Below, piece after piece: positions 13,701 through 42,900 of a stretch of 64,000 bases of DNA. The notes under the pieces are model-generated. The model saw only the letters and a program-made list of their open reading frames with translations. It was not told the DNA's origin and did no database searches. Source of the DNA: Ascidia mentula. Lineage: Eukaryota; Chordata; Ascidiacea; Phlebobranchia; Ascidiidae. Position 1 is the stretch's first letter. Each line of letters begins with the position of its first letter. The translations under genes and the position numbers were made by a program. The stretch spans positions 7,148,001-7,212,000 of the forward strand of contig OX387201.1 in assembly GCA_947561715.1 (NCBI GenBank). The letters are read 5' to 3'.

Positions 13701-16700
13701 GGAAATTCCAGAGGTAAACCCGTGTTTCTGGTCAACTTCACTCAAGCGTCAACGGTTTTGATCTCAGTATCAGTTTTACAACAAAAATACTCAAAGCTAT
13801 GCTATAATTTGTAATAAGCCACATTCAAGGCGTATAATACGGTATTCCTGTGTCCTTTGGTAACTGCTTTGTTATTCAGTCAAAGCGATAACCTTATGGT
13901 CAGCTCTTGTCATTCCGATTGTATCTGATCTTTAAAGGTTGGGTAATCGACTGACCCCACTTTTCTGTACAGTTGATAAGCCAACACAAACGTCCGTGAA
14001 ACGCGTAACCTACACTTACGTGGTAAACGCTTGAGCTCAATAAAACCACGCCAAGAATGCGGGAACCTGTATGTGCAACGCTACTTCTTTTGACTTGTCT
14101 AAAGCACCTACGTGTTTTTGTGCGCTCAGGGTCGTGTTAGGCAACCTGGAAACTACCTGCTTAAAACACTGTTGTTAACTTTTGCACAAAAAACTGCGGT
14201 TCCTTTTGCCTCTGTAAATTAGCTTTGAAAAGTCGATTTTTTTCTCGAAAATCGCAGAATTCATCTTGCGCCGTAAAACCGCGTGCGGAATACTGAGGCA
14301 CGTGAAAGCAGCCTTCGGCTATCACGAGTCAACCGCCAAGTCGTGCTGGGATGAGGACAAAAACGTTTTTTGTGTTTATTCGCTTGACCTCACAACCCGT
14401 GACGAAACTGGGAAACGAATTCGGTCATCATGGATCTCGTCGTACGAAGGGAACGTCACTTTTTACAGTCAACACTGGGTTTACATGACTTGATATTTAC
14501 AATAACCAAAATTGTAGAATTCTCGTGAGAACTAGCTGTCCTGGCGAAATTATTATAACTTCCACAACTACTGGGGGATTTAACTGACCAATCATTAATT
14601 CTGTAGACACTTGGGATATTACCTGATTTTGTTAACGGCTTGGGTCATAAACTGACGAAATAGTGACGTCTTCCGTCACATGACGAGCGTTTCCCTCAAA
14701 ATTTTGACATTCCACGTGACGTATCGTCGCGTTTTCACGATCTTATTACCTGACAATTTTACACTTCAATTGTCGTTTTCCATCATTCCATTCAGCCGTT
14801 TATCACACAACACGATTCCAGAGGTCCATTATTCGTCCAGCTTTTTCCGTGCGTTTAAATCACCCTCTCGCTGAGATGAGAAAATTTAAATAAATCTTGA
14901 CATTGTCCTTTCTATGCTTGTTGGTATTCACGACGCATAACAAGGACGGGATTAAGACTGGAAGGTACGCGGCTGGTATTTGTATGTATTTAAATATCAT
15001 TTTTGATCATCGTTTTTGCAGCTAAGGTCATCACGGCTAAAAAAAACGGATCCGAAACACGGAAGGCGGCGAGCGCAAAGCGAGAGATCGGAAAGTGAAC
15101 GATACAGGGGGAGAGAGAGGCGCGGGAGGGCGAACACACGACCCGAACCCGACACACACACAAAGAAAAAGTAATCATCAAAAAATATCTGCTTAAACGG
15201 TAATCGGTGGCTAACGGACAATCACTGATGTAGTAATACGTTGTTATTATTCGATACACGTTACGCGCAAGAGTACTCGGTACACGGAAGGAGCAATGGA
15301 AAAACAGCCCCACACGGAAGAAGGCAGACGCGTTATCAGAGAGCGTGCCATAGAAATCACGCTGCGGGAGGGAGTAAGGCGGTGTGGTTGTGGGTAAGGC
15401 GGGTGATCACAATGTATAGATGATTGCGGCGGTCTTGAAAGCGCTTTTGGTCGGGTTAGCACGAGTGTTTTAATACCAGACTGTTGGCGTTGTAAGTGAT
15501 GCTGCGATGCAAAGAGTTGGTCTTCTGATGCTGAGTTGAATTGTTATGATGTGGGTGTTTTATACTGGCTGGTGTAGAAGTGAATATTTGGTGGTTTTGC
15601 CATTTTCGTTGGAATTCGCTAGAACGGGGGCAAGGGGAGCAGAATTTCGAAGAACGACACCGGCAACAACGAAGCGGAACAAACAGATACGGCGCAAAAC
15701 GATAAGAGGCGGCAAAACATCAGTCACATGGGGGTCGCACGAGACACCCAGAAGGCAAAAAGGTAATTGCGCACCCGTTGTTTCAGGTTGGCGGCGCGCA
15801 TACCGCGGGGCAAGGTGTTACCGCCACTGACAAAGACTGTAAGAGGCAGTGATATGGCGTGCTGCGGCAGAGGGTACGTTGGAACAGTTTGCCGGGCCGG
15901 CGATTAATGTTTTATGTACTATTGCGATGCTGAGTGCTCGGTGGCCTCTATGGTAAACAACAGCCGACTTACTTTGGTTTTACGGAATGTGGCGTTAAAA
16001 GGGAACGCCCGCTAAAAATGCTGCTCGATGCGGAGTTGCAATGATTAAACCTTTTATGGGCTAATTATGCAAGTTCGGAACGTCGGCCTAATTATGTGAA
16101 GGATTGAGTGGGTGTTAAATCGGCTGCGGTTTACCGGGCAATCGATGCGTCTCTGTCGGGGCGTGTGGGTGAAACTGAATCTCTACAGTTGAAACTTTGT
16201 ATATAGGTATGTGATAACATTGTATATATTCGCACACTTATGTATGTATATAACAATACGCATGCTGTAGTGGAGGCAAGGCTCCAATTTGTGTTGGACC
16301 GCGACGCGGGGGTCGCTTGTAAGGCACTTGACTTGGGTCGAACGAGAGGTACGACTATAGGCCCCTGACCGGTGCGAACCGGTTGTAACTGGTTTGCGCG
16401 CAGGAGGCAAAACAGGGGCGCAGTAACATGGACTGGTAAACGTCGACGCATATATACTGGTGCACCTGTGAGCTGTTTATAGTCGGCGGTTCACGAGGAT
16501 AATAGTGCAAACAGCAGCAGAATTTCGAACTAGACCGGATCCAAAGCGTGTGCAGGGAGTTTATCGACAAACTCGCGTGACGTCATCGGGGTGTTCGACG
16601 GGTCTTGGCTTGCAGGAGGGTAGGTCGTTCGCGGTGCGCCCACCGGCGGCGAGTTGCGCTGCGTTAACTGCGGAAAGAGAGACAAGGCGGCGTGGTAAGA

Positions 16701-16931
16701 ATACGCTCGGTCACGGGTACAATCAATGGAGACAATGTTAGTCGCAATCTACTCGATCAATCAGTTCAGACGCCAACATTTTGATTCGCTATTCGGTCAA
16801 TTCCTATGCATTTTGCACGGGGAAAATGCATCGGGAAAACAAAGGCAAATAATCAGCCACACTGCAGCACACCAAAGGAGAGGTCGAGCATCCAGCGAAT
16901 CCGTTGCACTAAAACAAGTTTCGAGGTTTAT
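10715..16931. other. Intergenic region between TRPA1 (5') and ROCK (3')
   Basis: About 6.2 kb with no ORF that I can tie to a protein family. It should hold the TRPA1 promoter. From about 15.0 to 16.7 kb the sequence is more GC-rich, with purine runs (GAGAGAG near 15110), a short ACACAC run, and a palindrome-like ACCGGTGCGAACCGGTTG near 16370. Open frames here (e.g. 12326-12667 plus) lack splice or domain support. Confidence 0.6.

Positions 16932-16932
<1 letters not shown>
16927..16932 (-). terminator. Possible ROCK polyadenylation signal overlapping the stop codon
   Basis: On the minus strand the end of ROCK reads TTG TAA ATAAAC, so AATAAA begins with the last base of the stop codon. A T-rich GTTTTAGTG follows about 20 nt downstream. 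If used, the 3' UTR would be only some 20-30 nt. Confidence 0.4.
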
Positions 16933-32942
<16,010 letters not shown>

Positions 32943-35021
32943 CTTATTTTGATTATGTGACTTCAAACATTAATTGAGGTAAATAAAGTCTGTACTGATT
33001 TTCCAAAATACTGCCCAGCTGCTACTTTCATGTTACACAAGGGTGACAATGTTACTGCAAACATAACACTACCACCTAATCACCTGGTAAAAGATAAACA
33101 TTACTTAAATATTAGACTTGAGTAATTTTTGGAGGATCGCAAAACAGATCCCAATGGATTCGTCTTAATAGAGCAGCTGCATATGGTCATTCAACAACTA
33201 AACAGATGCATAGCCTCTTATCATATAATACATCTTATTTTTCAAGCTTGAAATGCACAACAGGGGGGTTAAAATAATTCAAATGACGTACACCCCCAAT
33301 GCATTCACTCATTTAAGGCAACAAAAGATAAACAGTACTTTAAAATTTATCTGTGATAACTGTTTTAAACCTATGTAGCTGCAATCAGATTATTTTAAAA
33401 CACAAGTGTCTGACACACTATTTGCACAATGCGATACAGTGCTTGATTTGTATAGGGCTAAGCTAATTACATACATCAACTGATAAAAGCCATTGCAGAA
33501 GGGAGTTGTCCGAAAAATGTTAACCCTAGCACTTAATATCACACAATGATGGTGAATAATAACATGAAAAATTCTTCACAAACCTAATCACTTTGTTGCT
33601 AATTTTGTCAACAATACTTGAAAAATCTAACACAAAATAACTAAAATGCAAATCAATTAAAAAACTTAGCAAGAACAATAACAGTTACAATGTAGGGAAA
33701 ATGCCAATCTTTTGTTAAAATTAAACAACTGGTGCCCACTGTCACTCGATTGTTTTGTCGTTTACATATTCCTTCACCCCTTTGCAATAGATCTATATGA
33801 AAGAATTATAACAGGTTGGCCTGATGAAACATTTACCAGAAGTACATAAAAAATCAGAAAATATATTTGGGCATTGCCTAGTGCTTTCACAACATATAAC
33901 CTACCTGAATTACTATAAAATCGCAATTCAATCTCCTTATTTGCAAAACCTCATTTTGCGAGTAATAACTGTCTAAAACTACAGTGCATTTAAATTCACT
34001 GTTTTTTACTTCATGAATAATAATGCAAAAAATCCTTGAATAAAATATGAGATATTAAGCAAGCTGAACTAACTCACTACGCAAGTCACTACAGGTAAGT
34101 TGGAAAACGTACAGTAAGTGTATTCAAGGCTAACTCAACATAAAGGTATTTGCACGAAACATACCTTTTATGTAAGTAACATAACTCACTTAATGTGACA
34201 TCGTCATTCAGGTTGCTATTTCTTCGATTGATAAGCCCTCCAGCGCCCAAATAAATCTTACTCAATTTTTCCAATGGGGTACATTTTTAAATACACTTGC
34301 GTTTTGTATTTCGGTACAAACACTAAACTCTATGTGAACTAGAATATTTTTTTGGGCAAACAACTGAACAATTTTAAAAAATTAAGCCGAATTATCTCTA
34401 ATTGTGACCAGTAACATTTGTATGATATTAACCCTGCTGATCAGGATTTACACGATTCAAATGTACTTTCCAAATTTCTTATTGACGGAAGTGGGGCTTA
34501 ACCCGAGGAATGAAATGTTAATTGATCTGGAGTCCTCCAGGTTTATTTTCATTGGGTGCAAATGGTAAAATGTATGCGCTGTAATATCAGCGTACATGCT
34601 GTTGGGCGTCCACGTATACTGCTGTCTCGCAAACTGTCAAGGAATAAATTGCCATATTTTTCTAGCTCCTTTTAACTTTATTCGGGATCTTGCGCTTACA
34701 TTGCTTTTAAATTGAAAAAAACAACGTGCTTAGAGGTGAAGACGGCATTTTTCTTATATGTCGTTTATTTTACAGTGAATACGACAAACAAATACAGTAA
34801 AATGCCCCGTTACATATGCCAACTGCCAGCAACAGGAACGGTTACATTAAAATAATGAAATCTTCATCGGAAAAATCCGTTTGGTAGCGCAAATGCATTT
34901 TTTAGTTTATATGTCTAACTTTCAACCCCATTCCGTTTGGTAATTCCATTCACATATTTATCAACGATTTCCTTTAGTCACTCGATTAAACGTTAGGTCA
35001 AAATGCAATCAAAAGTAAGCG
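32943..35021. other. LRRK2-ROCK intergenic region
   Basis: AT-rich spacer. A short open stretch 34165-34274 (minus) ends in a strong GTATGT donor and could be a non-coding first exon of ROCK, whose coding exon is directly preceded by AG. Its reading frame does not connect in phase to a coding exon. No other feature seen. Confidence 0.4.
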
Positions 35022-36994
35022 TTAGTGCTCCGATTTTAATGCTTCCCTTCTCTCAATCACGGACGACAATAGTTCTCCTTTTTCTGCAACATCTGCGTCA
35101 ACAGCTACAACGAATGTGCCACTGGAGAATGATTTCAAATTCCTCTTGCTTACTGCCTGTAAAAGCAACACGAGAATTTTGCAAAGAGATTCAGTAAACT
35201 TTGTCAAAAAGACACAAAGTTTATTGCATTTTGGGTCAATTACCGCAACATGCGCAGACGGTTCCGGCAGCAGTGGTACATTTCCTTTTCCTATGCACAA
35301 AACAACTGGCCAAACTGCTGTACAGGGGGACGCTAGAAAACAGAAGGCAAGCGATTATTTTTTAGCGTTACGCATTTCAAATCAAATTATTTTCCCTGTC
35401 CGGGAAATGCAGGCTTTTATCAGGTCAGTACTTGTTTTAGATGTATATACTCACTACATACCTGGGGAAGCTAGAATATGTGCTACGTTCTCCGCGTGGG
35501 TCTGGAGTACCGCAGATGGCTTGGTGTCAGAACGAATCACGTGACCGTGCAGCGGCTCACGAACTACCACGACGTGACCACTGTTTAAGCCCACCCACAG
35601 GGTGGAATGCCGACGGTCAACAAATAAAGCAGTCACAGCCACATTTCGGTTGGCCTAAGCAAACAGTCACATCCAATGACGCAAAAAATAGCAACAGTTT
35701 CTCTTTTCAAAGGAAAACCGTCGTATATGGTTATACGTTTATTTTTAACATACCTCGGGGACAAATTTAGACACATCAAAACGGTTTCGTTGAGCGCTGC
35801 CGGTTTGCCAAAACTTGATTTCCGAACTGTTGTTGCACACAGCGTAAATGCCGAATTTGCTCACTCCCAACAGTGCAACATGAACACTCTTCGTTTCTGC
35901 TGATATTATCTTTACAGAAGATATGGCTGGTACCGCTGCCGAAATCAACCAATCAGTAACAAAATGAAAACATACTGAATTGTATTTACCGGGTTCTGAT
36001 ATGTTCCAGCAAACCACAAACTTCCCACATCCAACATATAGCTTGGATTCAAACACTTCTGCAACCTTGATTGGTTGTGTCGATGTAATGTCATTTAAAT
36101 TAATCCTGCTGATTTCCTGAATGTTACAAGGGCTGTTCTGTGTCGCATAAAAGTAGGTTATAAGCAAAGCACATACTGATTATGGTAATATGTACCATAT
36201 TCATTTCAAACAAAACAATCATGGCATTTTCCAGTCCCACAATTAGGTAATTGGTTTTAGAAGGATCTGAAAACAATAGGAAAAATATTTTTTAACATTA
36301 AATCCTCATCCCAGCTCTACCTAAAAATCCAAATTTTATGTTTTGTTTTTCTACAGTGCCACATCATTGTAGCAGTTTCTTACTTTTGGATTCAAACAAA
36401 GTTAGGCATGATATGCCTGCTTGTAAGACATGCAAGTTTGTCACTAAGCACTCCTGCTGCTGTTCAAAATGTAATATTTCACCCTAAAACAAAAAAATGT
36501 ATTATTGTATGAAAAAATGCAAATCATACCCATTTAATTATATCACCTTGGCAGTGCCAGTAATATATGAATTGTTGAAGCAAATCATGCTGGTAACTTG
36601 AAAATCTGTCATTTCACACACTTGTTTCTGGTGTACAAACTGGCATGTTTCCATGTTTATCATGCTTTTTACAAATCGCATGGTATTCTTGGCACCAGTG
36701 GTAGCAAAATTGGTCATCCAAACCAACTACAAATATAGTGTGCATTTATAGCAGCACACGCTTGCTATACTTTCACATACAAAGGTTGTGCTTTTTTGCA
36801 TTTATAAAAAATAAGAAGAGTTTACCTCCATAAAGTTTAAGTCCGCTTCCTCCGTTCGATCTTCATCTGGGAATTAACAAAAACATTAATAATTAAACAT
36901 CAAATATGGTGAATAAGTATACATACCTGAAAATCTACTAGTGCTCATAAAACTAGGGAACTGTATGTGACAATTGTGCACATATTCCTGTAAC
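35022..36994 (-). other. LRRK2: LRRK2 WD40-like C-terminal exons
   Basis: Exons: 36927-36994, 36826-36866, 36547-36726, 36384-36483, 36196-36266, 35990-36137, 35754-35935, 35462-35654, 35022-35332. The frame ends [10 protein letters not shown] then TAA. Human-like anchors are [29 protein letters not shown] and the final charged helix (human IEVRKELAEKM). Repeat-level similarity is weak, as is usual for this domain. Confidence 0.88.
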
Positions 36995-39900
36995 CTAATG
37001 AAAGAACAGCTTTGTTTTGCAGTTTTGCAAGTTGTGCAGCTTACCTTATGCAGCATGAGGCTGCGGTGGATAAAACCTGTGCCAGCTCTTTGGCTGTTGG
37101 ACGACTGTCTGGATTTCGTTGCAAGCATTTGTCAATAAGCTTCTGGGCATGTGGCCATGGAATAGATCCCTTATATGAAGATATTGGTGATGGTTTGATT
37201 CCCTAAACAGAGAAGAGCATTACAAACTTCCGTTGGCAAACTTAAGTTTCAAGGCACGGGTGTTAAACTAATTCCATGCTTATCTGTCAACATACTACAC
37301 AGGACAGACAAATATTTACAAAATTTGAAATTTTTAATTAAACATATGATACAATTGAAACGGTGTGACAACAAGCATAAATTGTCTCATAAGATAATTA
37401 CTACAACTTTGTTATTGTTTAGTCTTATTACAAATGCTGCAAAACTAGTATGATGCACTCCCTAAAATGGGACATGGCATGCTGGATCTGGCTTGCAGAC
37501 CGCTAGTTTAACACCCCTGTTTAAAGCATTCCAGCAACCTTTAGTACAATGTCATCTGGGGGACAAGACAAAAGCTCTGTTCCACTGTTTTGTTCTTCAA
37601 TGACGTAATCAACCCAAGGTGAGCTGCCAACTGCAAGCTCATGCAGTAACAATCCAAATGAATAAATATCACATTTAAAAGAATATGGAAAAAGATCGTA
37701 AGTTTTTTTCTTTCCTAAAAATACACACAAAATTCAGTCAAAAAAAACAAACATTTCAAGATAAATTACAAAAATGTCAGGTGTGTACCTCCAATTTTGA
37801 TGGAAACAACTTCTGGAGCACTGTATCCTGGACTGCCACATGGACTAGGCACTCCACCAGCTGCTACTTTGGTTGAAATGCCATAATCAGTTATCTTTGA
37901 TACCACTACAGCAGTTGGGTCGAGAGAAAAAATAATGATGTTGTCAGGCTTTAAATCGCGATACACAACATGGCGTGAGTGCAAAAATGAGAGTCCATCG
38001 CAGGTTTCCAAAATAATTCTAACAATCATAAACAACTCCTTATTTTTTTGTAAGTGAAAGCAAGCAGACACACATTTTTACACACCTGTGTCTAATAATT
38101 GGTGGAAGTGCAGCAATTCTTTCAATCAAATGCATCTTGGACATATTTTGAAGAAGGTTGCCAAGAGCACCCAATGTGGCAAATTCCATTGCAAACATGG
38201 GTAGGGGAAAGTTTTTATTTAAAAAACCAGGTGGGACAAATCCAACAAAGGATACAATGCTGGGGTGTTGGTGCTGAGCTAGAATGCTTAGTTCCTACAG
38301 TTATATTTTTTTCAAAATTTTACCATTAAGTGACAAGTTTAACATAAAACACCTACAGCCCGAAATGATCTGCAAAGAGCATCGGGGGAAGACACATGAA
38401 AGGTCTTGATTGCAACATCCTTGCTATCATATTGTGCACGATAAACACACCCAAAACCGCCATCACCAAGAAGATATTCGGGACTTAATTCAAACTGTAG
38501 GTGCTCCGGTAGCAATCGAAGGTGAGGTTCAAAATCTGCAAGGAAAAACCAATTATTATTCACACATTTCGCCATGACCCAGTGCAATAGGCAACCATCA
38601 AAATTTATTTCTGGTGCAAATTGTGATGCTGGCACGAGATCATCAGGATGATTTGGACATATTATGTGGATTTCTCCATTGCTAGTGGCCTTCACTGTGT
38701 AGCTGGCATCAACAAGATCTTGAAACTTTTTGCTGCTAGATGCATGATGACTAAACAAAACAACTTTCAACATATGTTTTAAGATGTCATATAGTAATTG
38801 CATCACTTACAAAACACTGTCAGCCACTTGATTGATGCAAAATGAATGAATACTCTTGTTTGCAGTTGGCTCATCCATGCATTTGATACAGGGTGAATAA
38901 TGTGAAACAAACGGTTTGCCAGTTATGTCCTGGTGCATCAGGCTTGGGTACCACTCCTCAATGAGGTTATTGAGATGATCAACAAGTTGACCTAAAATAA
39001 CCTGTGAACAAGGTAAGTATTGCATCCAAGCAACCAACACCAATTTATTGACTGACACAAATCAAAATTGTGTGTTTTAAAGTCTGCAATACATTTACTT
39101 GTATGTTTCCAAAAAAGTATAAAATAAAAACACACTATTCCTTTCTTGGTCCTGGGAAGAATGATTTCCAGTCCTTCATCGACATGCTGTTCATTAATGA
39201 CAAAGTCCTCACATAAACTACAAATATTTTAATAAAACGTTGCATAATGCTTTCAAAAGAACAAGAGACAATTTTACCTGTTGTGTTCAACTTGTGCACT
39301 TGTATTTAATACTTCTTTGTACAATTCATCACCATTTTGAAGTAGTAAAAATAGTTCTTCTTGTTCGCAATCCCATTGCATATAAATACCCTGTCGCCAG
39401 GTCTTAACTATTGAAGGTTTGTGTTTATCTGTTTTGAAATGCAACTGTCTGCACATCAACTCATTTGAAAAACTGAGAAGCCTGGCTATTAACCGTGGCC
39501 AGAATCCCATAGGGATATACACCATGGAGACATACCTACGAACAAAATTAATTTGCAAACAAAACTTGTGCTTTTTACTCACAGTACCTTAAAACTATGG
39601 GAGATTTGCAAGGAATGTCAAACAATGGCTTTTCGGCTGACAGCTTTGATGGTACAAAGTATATATCTTCATTCTGTTGCAGAATCACTTCAAAATTACC
39701 GAGCAGTTGAAACAAGGAAGGAATAAATTCAATTGGCACATTTACTGCAGGATCCTAAAACCACTACAGGTTGTTTGAAAAGCTTATTATAAATTTTAAA
39801 AAACCTACCTCGCTTGAAACTAAGTTTTCTGTGAGGCGATTTTTGCTTATATGTTCTTGATTTATGTAGGGATTTATTTTGAAACTTTTGTGTTCATTCA

Positions 39901-42900
39901 TTGAAATTACCTGCAAAATGCCAACTAAGTAAAAACATGCTGATATATTTAAAATATAGTTCAGATGAACTTTTGTCACCAGCATCGAAAACAAAAAGAT
40001 ACACAAAAACTTCTTGCAAACATAGCTCACTTAATACTGCTGACATGAGGTCATACCTGAGCAACTAACTGACACAGCCATGAAGGTTTTATGAAGAAGT
40101 GGTTGTGCAAACCAGATCTTGGGTCATCAAAATGTAAAATAGCTCCTGTTTGGTGCAGATACCTGATGGCAAGCATTAATTCAGACCCATTTTCAAACAA
40201 CGGCTGTTCGCCTGCACCAAAATCTTGAACAAGAATTGCAACATCACTGAAACTAAAATCAAGCCATTTTTAACTGGATGGAAAGCAACAAGAAGTCATT
40301 CACTCACGTTATGACTGGAAATTTGTCCCTTTTTGCAGCTTCCTTCTGTAGAATGTTTTCTAATTGCACATAACTTAAAGGTACCATACCACCCACCAGT
40401 GGGTTTCCCTGAATTACTGAATCTGCAACAAATTTCTATTGGCATTTTACTTTAATCTCAAATTGTTTGAGTTTTTACCAAAAAGTATATTTGCAAGCTT
40501 TGTTCTAAGGTAGAGAATTCCTGTTGAACCTTCTCTAACATCCAGGAGTTCATGCAGTACGCAATCAAAACCCAAGCCCAAGCTAGGAAACATCTTTTTG
40601 TTCAGTAAGCTTTTCAGTTCCTTGTCCAAGATTGCATGCAGGTCACTCACATTTTCACTTTGAGAGAAAAGGGCTATTATTGCATGTTTAAAGTCATAAA
40701 CATTTAGATAACACCTGGCGACAGAATCAGCATGGGATGCTACTATAGCTACAGGACAGTGTCTAGCTCGGGAGTGTATTGCTGTTAGCCAAGGTTTCAA
40801 TGTTTTGACCTGTTGTGGACCCATTGACCCATCATACACAACAATGTACATTGCTCGTTCTGACAGAAAGCAAGGGTGCGTGGCATAGAAATCTTCCTGT
40901 CCAGCAAAGTCCCAAGCACTTATATGCAAGTCTCTTTAAATATGGTTAAATCCAGTTTATAATTGGTCGACAGCAATCACATCTAATACTGTACCTTTGT
41001 TTATGTTTAAACGTCCATTCAATGACGTCAACACCAACTGTTGCCAGTGATGGGTGGTCTTTTTGATCAGCCTTCTCCAAAATTCTAGGAATCATAGCGC
41101 CTGAAAAACGCCTCATTCTTCCTTTAGAGTTAATCAATGAGTTTAGAAGTGTTGTTTTTCCAGCCTTCGAATGTCCAAGTAACATCAGCTTCACTCGATT
41201 ATGTGGGATGGATTTCTTAAGGCGACCATACAGAAAAGCACATATGTCCTGTGTTCTACCTAACAATCATTATTGATAAGACGTAAATGCAATGCAGCAT
41301 TCAGAAAAGCCCTTTTTACCTTCCAATACTGATGTGTGATAGCTCAAATGGTTTCCCTCTATGTTCAAATTTTTCAAGTTACTTAGGTTGCCCAACTCAT
41401 TTGGAAGAGTTTGTAGTTTGTTATGTGAGACATCAAGTATCTAAACCAGTTAAGACTGTGTTAAAAGGTATGTATATGCAGAAAACAGTTTCCAGTAAAA
41501 TCACCTCCAGACACTTCATATTTCCTAAACTAGGTGGAAGTGCTTCGATAAGATTGTTAGAGATGTTCAGAACCCGTAAATATGCAGAAAACAGGCACAG
41601 AGATTCAACTAGTGTGGTAATATCTTGGAGCGAATTTTGAGACAAGTCAAACCAAGCAAGTCTCTTTGGTTTCCACCCAAATGATTCAGGAAAAGAAGAG
41701 ATTTTGTTGTTGGATAGGATCAAGGTCTACAATAACGTTCTTTTGATTTGTCTTGTATTTTCATGACAAAAAATATACCTTAAATGACATTATATATTTT
41801 ACCTGCATATGGCGTAGATGAGAGAGTATATTAGGAAACTCAGTTAAATTATTATCTCCTAAATCTAAGTGCTGAAGAAGACAACTACTGTTGGAAACAT
41901 GTTGATGTGGTAAATTGTTGAGCTGGTTCTGAATAAATACATAAAATATGAAAAGGTTGTTAAATATGGAAAAATTAATTTAAATATGGTACAACCGATG
42001 AAATGTTAAGATGATTAAGTTTGGGCATCGTAAGGAACAACCTGGGATCAATCACTTCTATTTGGTTTTTCTGCAGCTTTAAAAGCTCCAATTCTGGAAA
42101 TACAACTGCTTCACTCTCTGGAAAGAAATCAGATTTTATAAACACTGTTTGAAACCTATGTTGCAATAAATGACAAAAACCTATTGTGATTTTGGCCAAG
42201 TTATTTTCATTTAAGTAAAGGTTTTTCAGGTGTATACAACTGCATGTCCAATTGGGAAAATCAGTTAATTGGTTGTTTGCCAGCTTTAGGGTCAACAAAC
42301 AAGTATTTTTTTGAATAGTTTGGAGTGGTTGTGCTTGTTCCTGCAATAAAAAGGAATGATTTTTTTTAAACAAACACCTTATATTATTTAAGTGCTTATA
42401 AAAAATCATACCAGCCCAGCATTGGTGAGTCTGTTTCCTGAAAGATCCATCATTTCTAAGTTTGTGCAAACTTTCAGCACTTCCAATGGAAAATGAGTGA
42501 GCAAATTGTTTGGCAGTAGTAACTCTTTCATGCTTTCGAAAACCTGTTTAGTTTAAGGCATACTTAACATACCACACATAATACATTCACAGTTTACCAG
42601 TGGCCATTCTTTGGGAATGCTGAGCAGTTTGTTTGATGACAAGTTAACCCTTGTAACTGCACTGCATAGTTTCTGAAAAACCTCTTCATCCAAAGTTAGA
42701 AATGAATCAAGGGTATTCAAACTGTTTTGTTGTAAGTTTATTTCCTGCAAACAACACAACAACTTAAATAACAGAATTAAAATACACTTCTATTTTCTGA
42801 GACACAAACCTTTACCAGACAGTGACATACAGCATTAAATATTTGTTTGTTTTCATTAGTTATAGAAATTCCAGCTTGACCACACTGACAACCACATTAA

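Noticed and set aside
35116..35544. 142-residue plus-strand frame
   Set aside because: Antisense to the last two LRRK2 exons.
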